A stretch of 64,000 nt of DNA from JAMQPK01 sp963782595 (GTDB lineage: Bacteria > Acidobacteriota > Vicinamibacteria > Vicinamibacterales > JAMQPK01): the NCBI GenBank assembly GCA_963782595.1, contig CAWAKJ010000007.1:186001-250000 (forward strand), given 5' to 3'. Below, one piece after another: positions 17,431-25,061 of this stretch; within the stretch, counting starts at the first letter, position 1; every line of letters starts with the position of its first letter. A program made the translations under genes and the position numbers. A model generated the notes under the pieces. That model worked only from the letters and a program-made list of their open reading frames with translations, was not told where the DNA came from and searched no databases.

Positions 17431-17516
17431 CTTTGTCTGCTGCGGGCGCGTTCAGCGTTGCAATCCATTCAACAGAAGACCAGTGCTTCCAGTCTCCTGT
17501 GAAAGAATGTGTGAGT

Positions 17517-18326
17517 GTGATTGTCACGCGCTTTGCGCCAGCGCCTACCGGATACCTGCACCTTGGTCACGTGCTCAACGCACTGTTCGTCTGGGGAATC
17601 GCGCGAGACAATGGCCCGGACAGCGGAGTGCTTCTCCGGATTGAGGATCACGATCGGACACGATGCCGGCCCGAGTTCGAAGCCGCGCTGCTCGAGGATC
17701 TTCAGTGGCTCGGGTTTGTCGCAGACGGCGAGATGGTGCGTCAGAGCGAGCGGCGCGTCATTTACGAGCGAGCCCTCGACGACCTGCGCAGCCGGGGCTT
17801 GATCTACGCTTGCGAGTGCTCGCGGTCAGAGATCACGTCCGGCCGCTATCCGGGGACCTGCTCGAGCAAAGAACTGCCAGAATCGCCCGGTGTTGGACTC
17901 CGGGTTCGACTCGAGCCCGTGGTCGAACGCTTCACCGATCTGCGCCTTGGACCGCAACAGCAGCAACCGTCGGAACAGTGCGGTGATGTCCTTGTGCGCG
18001 ATCGGCATGGGAACTGGACGTATCAGTTTGCCGTTGTCGTCGACGACTGGCTGCAGGACATCACGCACGTCGTTCGTGGTAAGGATCTGCTTGATTCAAC
18101 CGGAAGGCAGATTCAACTCGCGAGGCTGCTTGGCCGCGAGACGCCGCCGGCCTTTCTGCATCACGCGCTGCTGATGAAAACGCCGTCTCAGAAACTCAGC
18201 AAGTCGGACGGAGACACCGGCGTTCGCGACCTTCGCGCGCGGGGATGGAGGGCAGAGGCGGTGATCGATCGCGCGATCGGTCTGGCCGGCATCTCGCGTG
18301 ATGATCTCCGTCTCTGTGGGCGATAG
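17517..18326 (+). CDS. gluQ: Glutamyl-Q tRNA(Asp) synthetase
   Basis: A 269-residue truncated glutamyl-tRNA synthetase paralogue that attaches glutamate to queuosine in tRNA(Asp). It has the HIGH-type motif (YLHLGH), the KMSKS-type motif (KLSKSDGD) and the zinc-binding cysteines CECSRSE...YPGTC that distinguish GluQ-RS. The anticodon-binding domain of GluRS is absent, as expected. No ATG is available in frame. The GTG at 17517 places the conserved VTRFAPAPTG at residues 3-12; the GTG at 17511 is an alternative. Earlier starts would add residues encoded by repeat sequence. Confidence 0.92.
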   Translation: MIVTRFAPAPTGYLHLGHVLNALFVWGIARDNGPDSGVLLRIEDHDRTRCRPEFEAALLEDLQWLGFVADGEMVRQSERRVIYERALDDLRSRGLIYACECSRSEITSGRYPGTCSSKELPESPGVGLRVRLEPVVERFTDLRLGPQQQQPSEQCGDVLVRDRHGNWTYQFAVVVDDWLQDITHVVRGKDLLDSTGRQIQLARLLGRETPPAFLHHALLMKTPSQKLSKSDGDTGVRDLRARGWRAEAVIDRAIGLAGISRDDLRLCGR

Positions 18327-18361
18327 GCCATGGTCAAGAGGCGATAGGCGATGGCCAGGGC
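18320..18361. repeat. Heptad tract (GCGATAG type) at the gluQ stop
   Basis: Units GCGATAG, GCCATGG, TCAAGAG, GCGATAG, GCGATGG, CCAGGGC. The first unit contains the gluQ stop codon. Complementary words (ATCGCCC, GATCGCC) follow at 18370-18383 within the end of the convergent gene. Confidence 0.6.
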
Positions 18362-18366
18362 GGCGT

Positions 18367-18888
18367 CTATCGCCCGATCGCCAATGACATCCCGCCCATG
18401 AATTCGGCGATGGAACCCGAAAAGTTGCGCGTGATTCCGCGAAGCCGGAACTCTCCGAGCACCGCGACGCGATCGTTGAGATAAGCACGGGCGCCGCCGG
18501 CCGCAGCAAGCGCGAGGTTCGTCGCGCTGACAGATCCCTCGCGGCTTTGATGCGCGAACCCGAGGCCTCCTCCCGCGTACGGCGCGACGTTCCCGAACCG
18601 CCAGTGATACTGAAGATGCGCTTCCGGCAGGACGAGCGTTGCCCGGCCGCCCTGAAGATCCGGGCGCGCGAACAGCAGGCCGGTCTCGACCGCGAGATGC
18701 GGCGTAAGCGCCCGCGTGCCGCGAACGGCAAGACCCAGCGTCGTGCCAGTGCCGGACAAATCAAAGTTCGTAGGACCGGCCATTACTGTGACCGAGTGCT
18801 GTGCGGCCATTTCCTGGGCTGCGGTCGTGCCGGCACAGCCAAGAATGAGGACGATTCCGGCCAACAACGAGGACAAACGATTGCGCAT
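18367..18888 (-). CDS. Outer-membrane beta-barrel protein
   Basis: A 173-residue protein with a signal peptide (about residues 1-24, ending TTAAQ) and alternating amphipathic strands with Gly-rich turns (RATLVLPEAHLQYHWRF, APYAGGGLGFAHQ, NDRVAVLGEFRLRG), the pattern of a small 8-strand OmpA/OprF-like barrel. The start at 18888 has an AAGGAG site 6 bp upstream; an in-frame start 45 bp earlier would bury the signal peptide. Function unknown. Confidence 0.8.
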   Translation of the reverse strand: MRNRLSSLLAGIVLILGCAGTTAAQEMAAQHSVTVMAGPTNFDLSGTGTTLGLAVRGTRALTPHLAVETGLLFARPDLQGGRATLVLPEAHLQYHWRFGNVAPYAGGGLGFAHQSREGSVSATNLALAAAGGARAYLNDRVAVLGEFRLRGITRNFSGSIAEFMGGMSLAIGR

Positions 18889-18953
18889 GAGAGCTCCTTT
18901 CGAATGGTCGCGCGACCGAGGAGCACTGTTCATGCCAGAACGGTGTTCACGCC

Positions 18954-19343
18954 TTACGATTCAGACCCCCGCCAGTACTTCTCTTCGATTTCCTCAATCT
19001 CTTCTTCGCTCAATCCGAAATAGTGTCCGAACTCGTGAATGACGGTTTCGGCCACGCACGTCCTGATGTCCTCGTCCTCCTCACAGGCTTCTTCGATTGG
19101 CCGCTGATAGATGGAGATGCGGTCTGGCAGCGTGTTGCCATAGTGAGAATCGCGCTCGGTGAGGGGAGTGCCGTGATAGAGCCCGAACAGCGTGTCGCCC
19201 GGCTCCATCTCCAGGTCTTCGAGAAGCTCTGGCGAGGGCTCGTCCTCGACGACGACGGCGACGTTCTTCATGGCGTCTCGAAACCGTCTCGGGATACCGC
19301 TCAGCGCCTCTTCCACGAGCCTGGTGAACCGGTTTCGCGTCAT
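18954..19343 (-). CDS. Zincin-like metallopeptidase family protein
   Basis: A 129-residue minimal metallopeptidase (DUF1025/UPF family). The zinc motif is VIHEFGHYFGLSEEEI (HExxH with the following conserved acidic patch), preceded by the family's N-terminal RLVEEALSGIP and VAVVVEDEPS strands. Cytoplasmic, single domain; biological substrate unknown for the family. The start codon is only 17 bp from the divergent PAP2 start, leaving no room for ordinary leaders for both. Confidence 0.9.
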   Translation of the reverse strand: MTRNRFTRLVEEALSGIPRRFRDAMKNVAVVVEDEPSPELLEDLEMEPGDTLFGLYHGTPLTERDSHYGNTLPDRISIYQRPIEEACEEDEDIRTCVAETVIHEFGHYFGLSEEEIEEIEEKYWRGSES

Positions 19344-19360
19344 TCAACGCATATCCTACC

Positions 19361-20134
19361 GTGGTGCTCGTAGCGGCAGCCTATTTCGTGTATCTGGCGG
19401 GACTGGCGGTGATCGCGCCCGTGACGTCCAGGCGCAGGGCTCGGGTGTTGGTGGTCTCGCTCGCGGCGCTGACCGCGATTGCGGTTGTCGGCATGCCGCA
19501 CGTCATGCCGCTCGTGTATCTGCTCGCAGGGTACTGGCTGCCGGCGCTGCTCGTCACCGCGCCGAATGCGCATCTGGAACGGCGGTTGCTCGACTTCGAC
19601 CATCGCCTCCTGGGGGTCAACGGCCTCCTCAAGTTCGAACAGCGCGCGCCTCGGCTTCTGGTCGAGTACCTCGAGCTGGCATATCTATTGTGCTACGCCG
19701 TCGTGCCCATCGGGTATGCCTGGCTGGTTCTCGCCGGGTTTTCGGGCGAGGTCGATCGCTTCTGGTCGATTGTCCTGCTGGCGTCGTTTCTCTGTTACGG
19801 GCTGCTTCCGTGGATACCCACACGGGCTCCGCGCGCAGTGGAAGGCGATTTCGTACCTCGACGATCGATTGTGCGACGCCTGAATCTTGCGGTACTCGAT
19901 CGCGCGAGCGTGCAATGGAACACGTTTCCAAGCGGGCACACAGCGGCGTCGATTGCAACCGCGCTGGCCCTCGGGGCCAGCGTTCCGTCAGGAGGGGCGG
20001 TGCTCGGCGTGATCGCGGTCAGCATCGCCATCGGGAGCGTCGTCGGCCGGTATCACTATGTGGCCGATGCTATTTTTGGAGCGGCGGTCGCGGTTTTGGC
20101 GATTGCTCTGGCCACCGCCGCGCACGGACCTTGA
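19361..20134 (+). CDS. PAP2-family membrane phosphatase
   Basis: A 257-residue membrane protein with about six to seven helices. The PAP2 signature residues are present: FPSGHTAAS (about residues 188-196) and GRYHYVADAIFG (about 229-240), which give the catalytic histidines. Likely acts on lipid phosphates or undecaprenyl pyrophosphate. No ATG fits; the GTG pair at 19361 is used and no ribosome binding site is visible. The 3' end overlaps the convergent VWA gene by 65 bp. Confidence 0.85.
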   Translation: MVLVAAAYFVYLAGLAVIAPVTSRRRARVLVVSLAALTAIAVVGMPHVMPLVYLLAGYWLPALLVTAPNAHLERRLLDFDHRLLGVNGLLKFEQRAPRLLVEYLELAYLLCYAVVPIGYAWLVLAGFSGEVDRFWSIVLLASFLCYGLLPWIPTRAPRAVEGDFVPRRSIVRRLNLAVLDRASVQWNTFPSGHTAASIATALALGASVPSGGAVLGVIAVSIAIGSVVGRYHYVADAIFGAAVAVLAIALATAAHGP

Positions 20135-20963
20135 CGTCCATCTCTTTCACGCTCACTTCCATCGTCTTGGGCGGGATGAGCGTGCGAGGGCGGGCGTAGG
20201 TCACCATGTATTCATTCTCGAGCTCGGTGCCGACCGACCGCAGCCGATCGTCGAGGGCCATCGCCGTCAGCAGATCCTCCCGCCGCCCTCCGGTCATTTT
20301 CGTTCCGTTGGCGACGGCCATCTGGAGCTCCTGCTCCTCGCGACTGTTTGCGCCGATGCCGGGCCGATTGAGCATGAGCGTATGCAGCGTCGCGCCCGAT
20401 TCCTGCAGCGCCTGGATCACCGTCTGGTGATGCCTCTCGCTGAACTCAGGACCGCGTGCCGTAAAGACGATGATGTGCGGGCGAGAGGCCTCGCGGCGCC
20501 GAAACGCGTCGGCCGTCTCGACAATCGCATCGAGCAGGTAGGTGCCGCTGCCCTGGCGGGCAAAGACGGAGCCGATGCCTTTCTGCAGACGCGCGGTGTC
20601 TTTAGTGAGCTCGACGAGTGTGGTCGGACGCTCCCCGTAGCCGATGAGCGCGATCTCGTGACGCCCGCCCATCTGTTTGAAAAATGCCTGCAAGGCGTTG
20701 CGGATTTCGAGGAGATGGTCCTCGATGGCCTGGCTCGTATCGATGAGCAGCGCGATTTGCAGGGGCCCCGTCGCCCGCGATGCCCGAAGCACCTCGCGCG
20801 CCATGTCGTTCTCGCGCACGACGAACGCATTGGCTTCGAGGCCCGATACCGGGGCGTCTTTCCTGTCCAGCACGCTCGCATACACGGTGCGTTCTTCGCT
20901 CTGTGCCCACGCCGGGCTCGCAGGCATCAGCACCGCAAGAATCAGCAAACATATCCAACGCAT
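20070..20963 (-). CDS. Secreted VWFA-related protein (VWA domain), paralogue 1
   Basis: A 297-residue protein with a signal peptide (residues 1-20) and a von Willebrand type A domain of the VWFA-related class abundant in Acidobacteria. The MIDAS motif is degenerate (IDTSQA instead of DxSxS). The N-terminal module (VYASVLDRKDAPVSGLEANAFVVREN) is a short beta domain that precedes VWA in this class. It is a clear paralogue of the protein at 22103, with shared ERTVYASVLDR, TKMTGGRREDLL and LIPPKT blocks. Mug and a repeat region lie between the two. Role unknown, probably envelope protein interactions. Confidence 0.85.
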   Translation of the reverse strand: MRWICLLILAVLMPASPAWAQSEERTVYASVLDRKDAPVSGLEANAFVVRENDMAREVLRASRATGPLQIALLIDTSQAIEDHLLEIRNALQAFFKQMGGRHEIALIGYGERPTTLVELTKDTARLQKGIGSVFARQGSGTYLLDAIVETADAFRRREASRPHIIVFTARGPEFSERHHQTVIQALQESGATLHTLMLNRPGIGANSREEQELQMAVANGTKMTGGRREDLLTAMALDDRLRSVGTELENEYMVTYARPRTLIPPKTMEVSVKEMDVKVRARRWPEQSPKPRPPLQK

Positions 20964-20976
20964 GAAATGCCTCTCT

Positions 20977-21030
20977 AGTTCGTCAAGTTCGTCAAGTTCG
21001 TCGGGTTCGTCGGGTTCGTCGGGTTCTTCC
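20977..21030. repeat. 9-bp tandem repeat overlapping the end of the Mug gene
   Basis: Six 9-bp units: AGTTCGTCA twice, AGTTCGTCG, GGTTCGTCG twice, GGTTCTTCC. Read on the minus strand it encodes the C-terminal Arg/Thr tail of the Mug-like protein and supplies its stop codon. The odd one out in period (9, not 7). Confidence 0.85.
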
Positions 21031-21558
21031 TAGTTTACGTCTGAGCTTTCGAAATGCGACCAGCATTTCCCCATATGAGAAATTCGCATTTCTTCCGCTC
21101 GGATTCGGCAGCACGAACACCTGGGCTCCTTCGAATGTCGTGCGCTGCGGCCCGAGCCGCACGGCGCCCTTGGCGTTGAAGATCCAACGGTACAGCGAAA
21201 CTCCGACGAACGCGACGATTTCCGGCTCGAATCGGCGAATCTTGCTGCGGAGCCCGTCGATGCCTGCCAGGCATTCGTCGCGGGTCAGCGTATCGATGCC
21301 GCGTGTCTCGCGAGCCACGAGGTTCGTGATGCCGAATCCCCATTCGGGCAGCCGGTCATCATCATGCCAGTCAATGCGCTCTGGAACGAGCTTCGAATCG
21401 AACAGGAGCTTCCAGAAGCGGTTTGAATAGCCTGCGAAGTGGTGGCCCGTCTGCGCGGAGCGGATGCCCGGGTTGATGCCGACAAACAGCACGCGCACGC
21501 CCGGCTCGATCCGATCGCGAAGTCCCTGCCCCGAGCGGCGGCGGGTGCCGTCGCTCAC
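20992..21558 (-). CDS. mug: Mismatch-specific (G:U/T) DNA glycosylase, Mug-like
   Basis: A 188-residue uracil-DNA glycosylase-superfamily protein. The Mug catalytic motif VGINPG (with Asn in place of the UDG aspartate) lies at about residues 26-31, and the intercalation motif NPSGRNA at about 153-159. It removes U or T mispaired with G. It starts at a GTG with a GAGGAAG site. The last 11 residues (RTRRTRRTRRT) are encoded by the 9-bp tandem repeat, extending the protein by a basic tail not part of the family core. Confidence 0.9.
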   Translation of the reverse strand: MSDGTRRRSGQGLRDRIEPGVRVLFVGINPGIRSAQTGHHFAGYSNRFWKLLFDSKLVPERIDWHDDDRLPEWGFGITNLVARETRGIDTLTRDECLAGIDGLRSKIRRFEPEIVAFVGVSLYRWIFNAKGAVRLGPQRTTFEGAQVFVLPNPSGRNANFSYGEMLVAFRKLRRKLGRTRRTRRTRRT

Positions 21559-21590
21559 AGGCTTCCTCTCAACGCAAACTGATGATCAGC

Positions 21591-21740
21591 TGAATTGACG
21601 TACCCGGAAATCAGACGCCAACGTGTGAGGCGGCTCTGTCTGCGCCGCGGCCGGAACTGACGGTGTACGAACACGGCCGCTTGCAGACAGATCCGCCTCA
21701 CACATTGGCGCCTCATCTGCGAGTCAGTCAATTCAACCGG
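21591..21740. repeat. 150-bp palindromic element, copy A
   Basis: Arms end inward in CTGTCTGC and GCAGACAG and enclose a 39-nt non-palindromic centre (21644-21682). Outer flanks (TGAATTGACG on the left, TCAATTCAACCGG on the right) match those of copy B in the same orientation, but the centre is the reverse complement of copy B's centre with one mismatch in 39. Confidence 0.85.
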
Positions 21741-21847
21741 ACACCCAGGTCCCAGGCGCCGACGCAGAAGTCTTCGAGTACGACCGCGCCGCCATCGGCG
21801 GTGAGGACCGAGGCAATGTGGCAGAAAGTCACCCAATCGATTGCCAT
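21728..21847 (-). CDS. Possible 39-residue orphan ORF between palindromic elements
   Basis: Starts MAIDWVTFCHIASVLTADGG and has a protein-like composition (hydrophobic with acidic turns). No ribosome binding site and no recognised family. It may be a cassette-like ORF or a remnant of something the palindromes once flanked. Its 3' end runs into the edge of copy A. Confidence 0.25.
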   Translation of the reverse strand: MAIDWVTFCHIASVLTADGGAVVLEDFCVGAWDLGVRLN

Positions 21848-21894
21848 CGAATTCCGTGAGTGCTTCGGTACATCGACTTGAGCCGGTGGCCAGC

Positions 21895-22044
21895 TGAGGT
21901 GACGTTCCCGGAAGTCAGGCGCTAACGCGGGAGGCGGATCTGTCTGCAAGCGGCCGTGTTCGTGCACCGTCAGTTCCGGCCGCGGCGCAGACAGATCCGC
22001 CTCCCGCGTTGGCGCCTGATTGCGATAGGTCAATTCAACCGGCC
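21895..22044. repeat. 150-bp palindromic element, copy B
   Basis: Arms are nearly perfect from GGCGC(T/C)AACGCGGGAGG inward to CTGTCTGC, with a 39-nt centre (21948-21986) inverted relative to copy A. Together with copy A it gives two same-direction elements with oppositely oriented cores. Confidence 0.85.
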
Positions 22045-22060
22045 ACCGGAGCTAATGATT

Positions 22061-22087
22061 GCGTCTTTGCGCCTTTGCGTTGAGACA
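22061..22087. repeat. Heptad tract (TGCGCCT type)
   Basis: Units GCGTCTT, TGCGCCT, TTGCGTT, GAGACAT in the gap before the VWA gene stop. The same words form the longer tract at 39889-39930. Confidence 0.55.
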
Positions 22088-22102
22088 TAGAAGGTCAAGA
22101 GC

Positions 22103-22972
22103 TCAGAACACACGCGGGGCGCGAACGACGACGTCGGGCCTGCGGACGCCGACTTCGATCGTGTTGGGTGGAATCAGCATCTTCGGCCGCGCGTAGACAA
22201 CCTGATACTGGTTGTTCAGCTCGACGGCGAGCGACTGCAGCCTGGGCGTCATCGCCATCGCCGAGAGCAGATCTTCCCGCCGGCCGCCGGTCATCCGCGT
22301 GCCGACGGCGAGAGTCAGCTCGACTTCCTGTGCCGCCGGATCGGTCGGCGACACGCCCTCTTTCCTGAGCACGTACGAATGCATCGGCGCGCCGCTTTCC
22401 CGTACGTACTCGAGCACGGTCTGATAGCTGATTTCGCTGAACTCGGGCCCCTGCGTCGTGACGACCACGATGACGCGCCGCAGGTCGCGCCGCTTTCGCA
22501 GCGCCCGCGAGGTGTCGATGATGGCCGACAACAGGTACGACCCGGTGCCCGGACGCGTAAACAGCCGGCTGATGCCGGTTTCCAGGCGTTTGATGTCCGT
22601 CGTGTAGTCGATGAGCACCGTGGGAGGGCCGCCGAATGCGATGAGCGAGACCTCGTGGCGCCTGTTCATCTCGTTGACGAACGCGCGAAGGCTCTGGCGC
22701 AAATCGATCAGCTCGTTCCGCATTTCCTGGCTGGTGTCGATGAGCACGGCGACGCGCAATGAGTCGGTCGCGGGTGATGCGCGCAGGATCTCGCGCACCA
22801 CGCCGTTCTCGCGCACGACGAAGTCCTCGGCGCTCAGCCCCAGAACCGGAGTGCCAGCGCGATCGAGCACGCTCGCGTACACCGTCCATTCTTCCGCTTG
22901 AGCATGTAGCGGGGCGGGTCTGACAAAGAGAAGAGCGGCGAGGGCGAAGATGAGACGCGCGAGGAGAGTCAT
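22103..22972 (-). CDS. Secreted VWFA-related protein (VWA domain), paralogue 2
   Basis: A 289-residue paralogue of the gene at 20070, with the same signal peptide, N-terminal beta module (WTVYASVLDRAGTPVLGLSAE) and VWA domain. Its MIDAS motif is also altered (IDTSQEM). Conserved C-terminal blocks include TRMTGGRREDLLSAM and YARPKMLIPPNTIEVGVRRPDV. A GGAGG site precedes the ATG. It lies downstream of the tad cluster on the same strand, separated from tadG by a hairpin, so it may be expressed with the pilus genes. Confidence 0.85.
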   Translation of the reverse strand: MTLLARLIFALAALLFVRPAPLHAQAEEWTVYASVLDRAGTPVLGLSAEDFVVRENGVVREILRASPATDSLRVAVLIDTSQEMRNELIDLRQSLRAFVNEMNRRHEVSLIAFGGPPTVLIDYTTDIKRLETGISRLFTRPGTGSYLLSAIIDTSRALRKRRDLRRVIVVVTTQGPEFSEISYQTVLEYVRESGAPMHSYVLRKEGVSPTDPAAQEVELTLAVGTRMTGGRREDLLSAMAMTPRLQSLAVELNNQYQVVYARPKMLIPPNTIEVGVRRPDVVVRAPRVF

Positions 22973-22980
22973 GCGTCCTC

Positions 22981-23012
22981 CGTGGGGTAAGGCTATTACA
23001 CCTCACCCCACG
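22981..23012 (-). terminator. Hairpin between tadG and VWA gene
   Basis: Arms CGTGGGGTAAGG and CCTCACCCCACG (11 of 12 paired, one G-U) around an 8-nt loop. There is no T-run, and the distal arm ends at the GGAGG ribosome binding site of the VWA gene. It could attenuate the tad transcript or shield translation of the next gene rather than end transcription fully. Confidence 0.5.
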
Positions 23013-23031
23013 AAGGAAGCGTCGTCTGAGA

Positions 23032-24474
23032 CTACTTGCTGAGGCGGATGATCTGGTTCTGCAGCGCCTGGAACGCGGGCATGACGTCGGACTCGGTCTG
23101 CGCGAAGTAGTACTTGCCTTCGAGCTGATCCTCGTTGAAGTCCGGCGATGTCGCATCGTTCGCGACGCGCTTCAGAATGTCCTCGGATTTCTCGGGCCTG
23201 GTTCCCAGATCGTATCGGACGAGCTCGCCCATGCCGATGGTGTAAATGCGGATCTGATAGTCGCCGGCGGCGTCGTTGCGCGCTTCGTTCGCGATGATCT
23301 CGATGAGGTTGCGCGCGGCGTTGTTGATGTTCCACACTTCCGCCGGATATTTGCCCTGCCCCGCGTTGAAGTTCCTGAGCGCACGGCGGGTATTCTGCGG
23401 CTGGCCGTCTACCTTGATCGCATTGGTTTGCAGATCGAAGTTGTCGGGAATGCCAGGACTCCGGTGGAAGAAGTGCTTGCTCTTCACCGGCAGGAACGGC
23501 ACCTGTGGAATCGTCTGCGTCGAATTCCAAGCGGTCGTGAGCGTGTATGACGGACTCGCCACGCCCGTCTCGGCATGATACAGCCCGTCGATGTGCGGAT
23601 TGGCGTGCGTCTGGTTGTCGGGGTCGGCGCCGTTGTCCGGGAAGTCCCAGGTTCTCAGTGCTCTCGGCTGGCCCGCGGCCGCCGGGTAGTCGGCAGGAAC
23701 GCTGTTCGATGCGCCGTCAGTGAAGAGCACGATGACGCGAATACCCGACTGTGAGCCCGTCGGAACCGATTTCACTTCATCCCAACCGCGGTAGATCCCC
23801 TCGACCATGTTCGTGCTGCCGCCGGGCAATGTGGTCGGAATGTCGCTCATCACCTTGGTCTTGTTGAATCCGCGCGACGACGGCATGGCGTCGAGCACCC
23901 TGGCGCCGTTGCCGAAAAGAATCAGCGAGACGCGGTCGTTGTTCTGATCGAAAGAGCTGACAAAGGTTCGCGCCGCATCGCGGACGGCGCCCCACTTCGA
24001 CCCAATCGAGCTCGAGACGTCGAGCACGAGCGACAGGTCCACCATTCGGCGGGTTGCCTCGCCTTCGCTGCCGATCACCAACGAGGATGTGCTGCCGAGA
24101 TTCATGAACGTCGTCGGCAGTGTGGCCGTCGCTTTCACCTTCACCGTGTTGACGCCGGTCGCCGCGTCCACACTCGAGCTGAAGAAGTCGCCCGCTACTG
24201 TGGGATCGCCGGCTGCGGTTCCCAGGTATCCCGACGGGAAGTTGGCCTTGAACACTTTCGCCGCCTCGTTCTTCGGACTGCCGCTGTTCAGATTGCGCGC
24301 AGCCGCGAGCGCGGCGCCGTCGACCGCCTTGGTGAGCTGCGCCTTCACCAGATACGCGCGGCCCGAATCGACAGCGAGCCCCGAGAAGAGCAGCAGCGTG
24401 GTCAACCCGGCCGCCATGTAGACGAGCACGAAGCCGGCCTGCTTGTTCGTTGTACGAGAGCGTGATCTCAGCAT
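23032..24474 (-). CDS. tadG: TadG-like pilus assembly protein with VWA domain
   Basis: A 480-residue protein with an N-terminal TadG-type segment (QAGFVLVYMAAGLTTLLLFSGLAVD), including one membrane helix, then a VWA domain with an intact MIDAS motif (LVLDVSSSIG, around residue 150). A later region is rich in Asn, Asp and aromatic residues. TadG proteins are minor pseudopilin-linked envelope components of the Tad/Flp pilus. The start has an AGGGGG site. It is the last gene of the minus-strand tad operon, 13 bp after the TadE-like gene. Confidence 0.88.
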   Translation of the reverse strand: MLRSRSRTTNKQAGFVLVYMAAGLTTLLLFSGLAVDSGRAYLVKAQLTKAVDGAALAAARNLNSGSPKNEAAKVFKANFPSGYLGTAAGDPTVAGDFFSSSVDAATGVNTVKVKATATLPTTFMNLGSTSSLVIGSEGEATRRMVDLSLVLDVSSSIGSKWGAVRDAARTFVSSFDQNNDRVSLILFGNGARVLDAMPSSRGFNKTKVMSDIPTTLPGGSTNMVEGIYRGWDEVKSVPTGSQSGIRVIVLFTDGASNSVPADYPAAAGQPRALRTWDFPDNGADPDNQTHANPHIDGLYHAETGVASPSYTLTTAWNSTQTIPQVPFLPVKSKHFFHRSPGIPDNFDLQTNAIKVDGQPQNTRRALRNFNAGQGKYPAEVWNINNAARNLIEIIANEARNDAAGDYQIRIYTIGMGELVRYDLGTRPEKSEDILKRVANDATSPDFNEDQLEGKYYFAQTESDVMPAFQALQNQIIRLSK

Positions 24475-24487
24475 GATACTGTCCCCC

Positions 24488-25057
24488 TTAAAAATACGCG
24501 ATTGAGTAGAGCGTGTCCGGTACCGTGATGCCGAATCCGGCGAGCGGGGTTATCGTCGGATGCGTCGTGTAGAGCTCCGTGATGTAGAGCGATCCGCCGA
24601 GCGTCAGCGTGATAGGCAGGTTCGTTACCTGCAGGCTCGTGTTGCCGTCCTGGTTTGTGGCCGCATACTCCGGGCCGGGTCCGAACGAGGGCGTGCCGGC
24701 GGTCTGAATCGTGCTGTTCTGCGCGAGGGTGCCGTATGCGTACCGCTGCGCAAGCACCGGCTTGTTGTAGTTCGCGGCGCCGATCGTCGGAATGTTCCGG
24801 ACAACTGAAAAAATCAGTTTCGACCCGTCGTCCAGGTCCACCGGGCGCGAGCTCATCGCCTTCAAGGCATTGGCGGCATCACCGAGTGCGGTGCTGCGCG
24901 AGATGAGGTTCGATCCCTCGCGCGTCAGCTTCGTGACGACGTGCTGATCCAGCAACACATAGCTCACTTCGACGACGCCCAGCAGCGTCAGCATCAGCAG
25001 CGGCAGGACCATCGTGAATTCGACGAGCGATTGGCCACGATTCGATTGGCGTCTCAT
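24488..25057 (-). CDS. tadE: TadE-family pseudopilin
   Basis: A 189-residue TadE-like minor pseudopilin. The prepilin-like N-terminus is NRGQSLVEFTMVLPLLML, with the Glu at position +5 typical for TadE/TadF and a single N-terminal membrane helix. A beta-rich periplasmic domain follows. It is cleaved by the TadV/CpaA prepilin peptidase in characterised systems. The start at 25057 has a GGGAG site. It is one of two TadE-like genes in tandem. Confidence 0.88.
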   Translation of the reverse strand: MRRQSNRGQSLVEFTMVLPLLMLTLLGVVEVSYVLLDQHVVTKLTREGSNLISRSTALGDAANALKAMSSRPVDLDDGSKLIFSVVRNIPTIGAANYNKPVLAQRYAYGTLAQNSTIQTAGTPSFGPGPEYAATNQDGNTSLQVTNLPITLTLGGSLYITELYTTHPTITPLAGFGITVPDTLYSIAYF

Positions 25058-25061
25058 GTTT

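Larger units (their letters stand above)
17082..17516. other. Intergenic region made of repeats and hairpins
   Basis: No convincing gene. It holds two AACAGGAG-type heptad tracts in opposite orientation (17114-17141 and 17402-17430) flanking a palindromic element (17218-17320) and a second perfect 10-bp hairpin (17325-17348, loop ATCC). Short ORFs here are shadows of these repeats. Confidence 0.6.
21559..22102. other. Intergenic region with paired palindromic elements
   Basis: 544 bp between mug and the second VWA gene. It holds two 150-bp palindromic elements (21591-21740 and 21895-22044) separated by 154 bp, a possible 39-residue minus-strand ORF between them, and a short heptad tract. No transposase or integrase is visible. 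Confidence 0.6.

Noticed and set aside
21591..22044. Firm call of integron attC sites
   Set aside because: Core-like ends do not match GTTRRRY and no integrase is present; kept only as a hypothesis.
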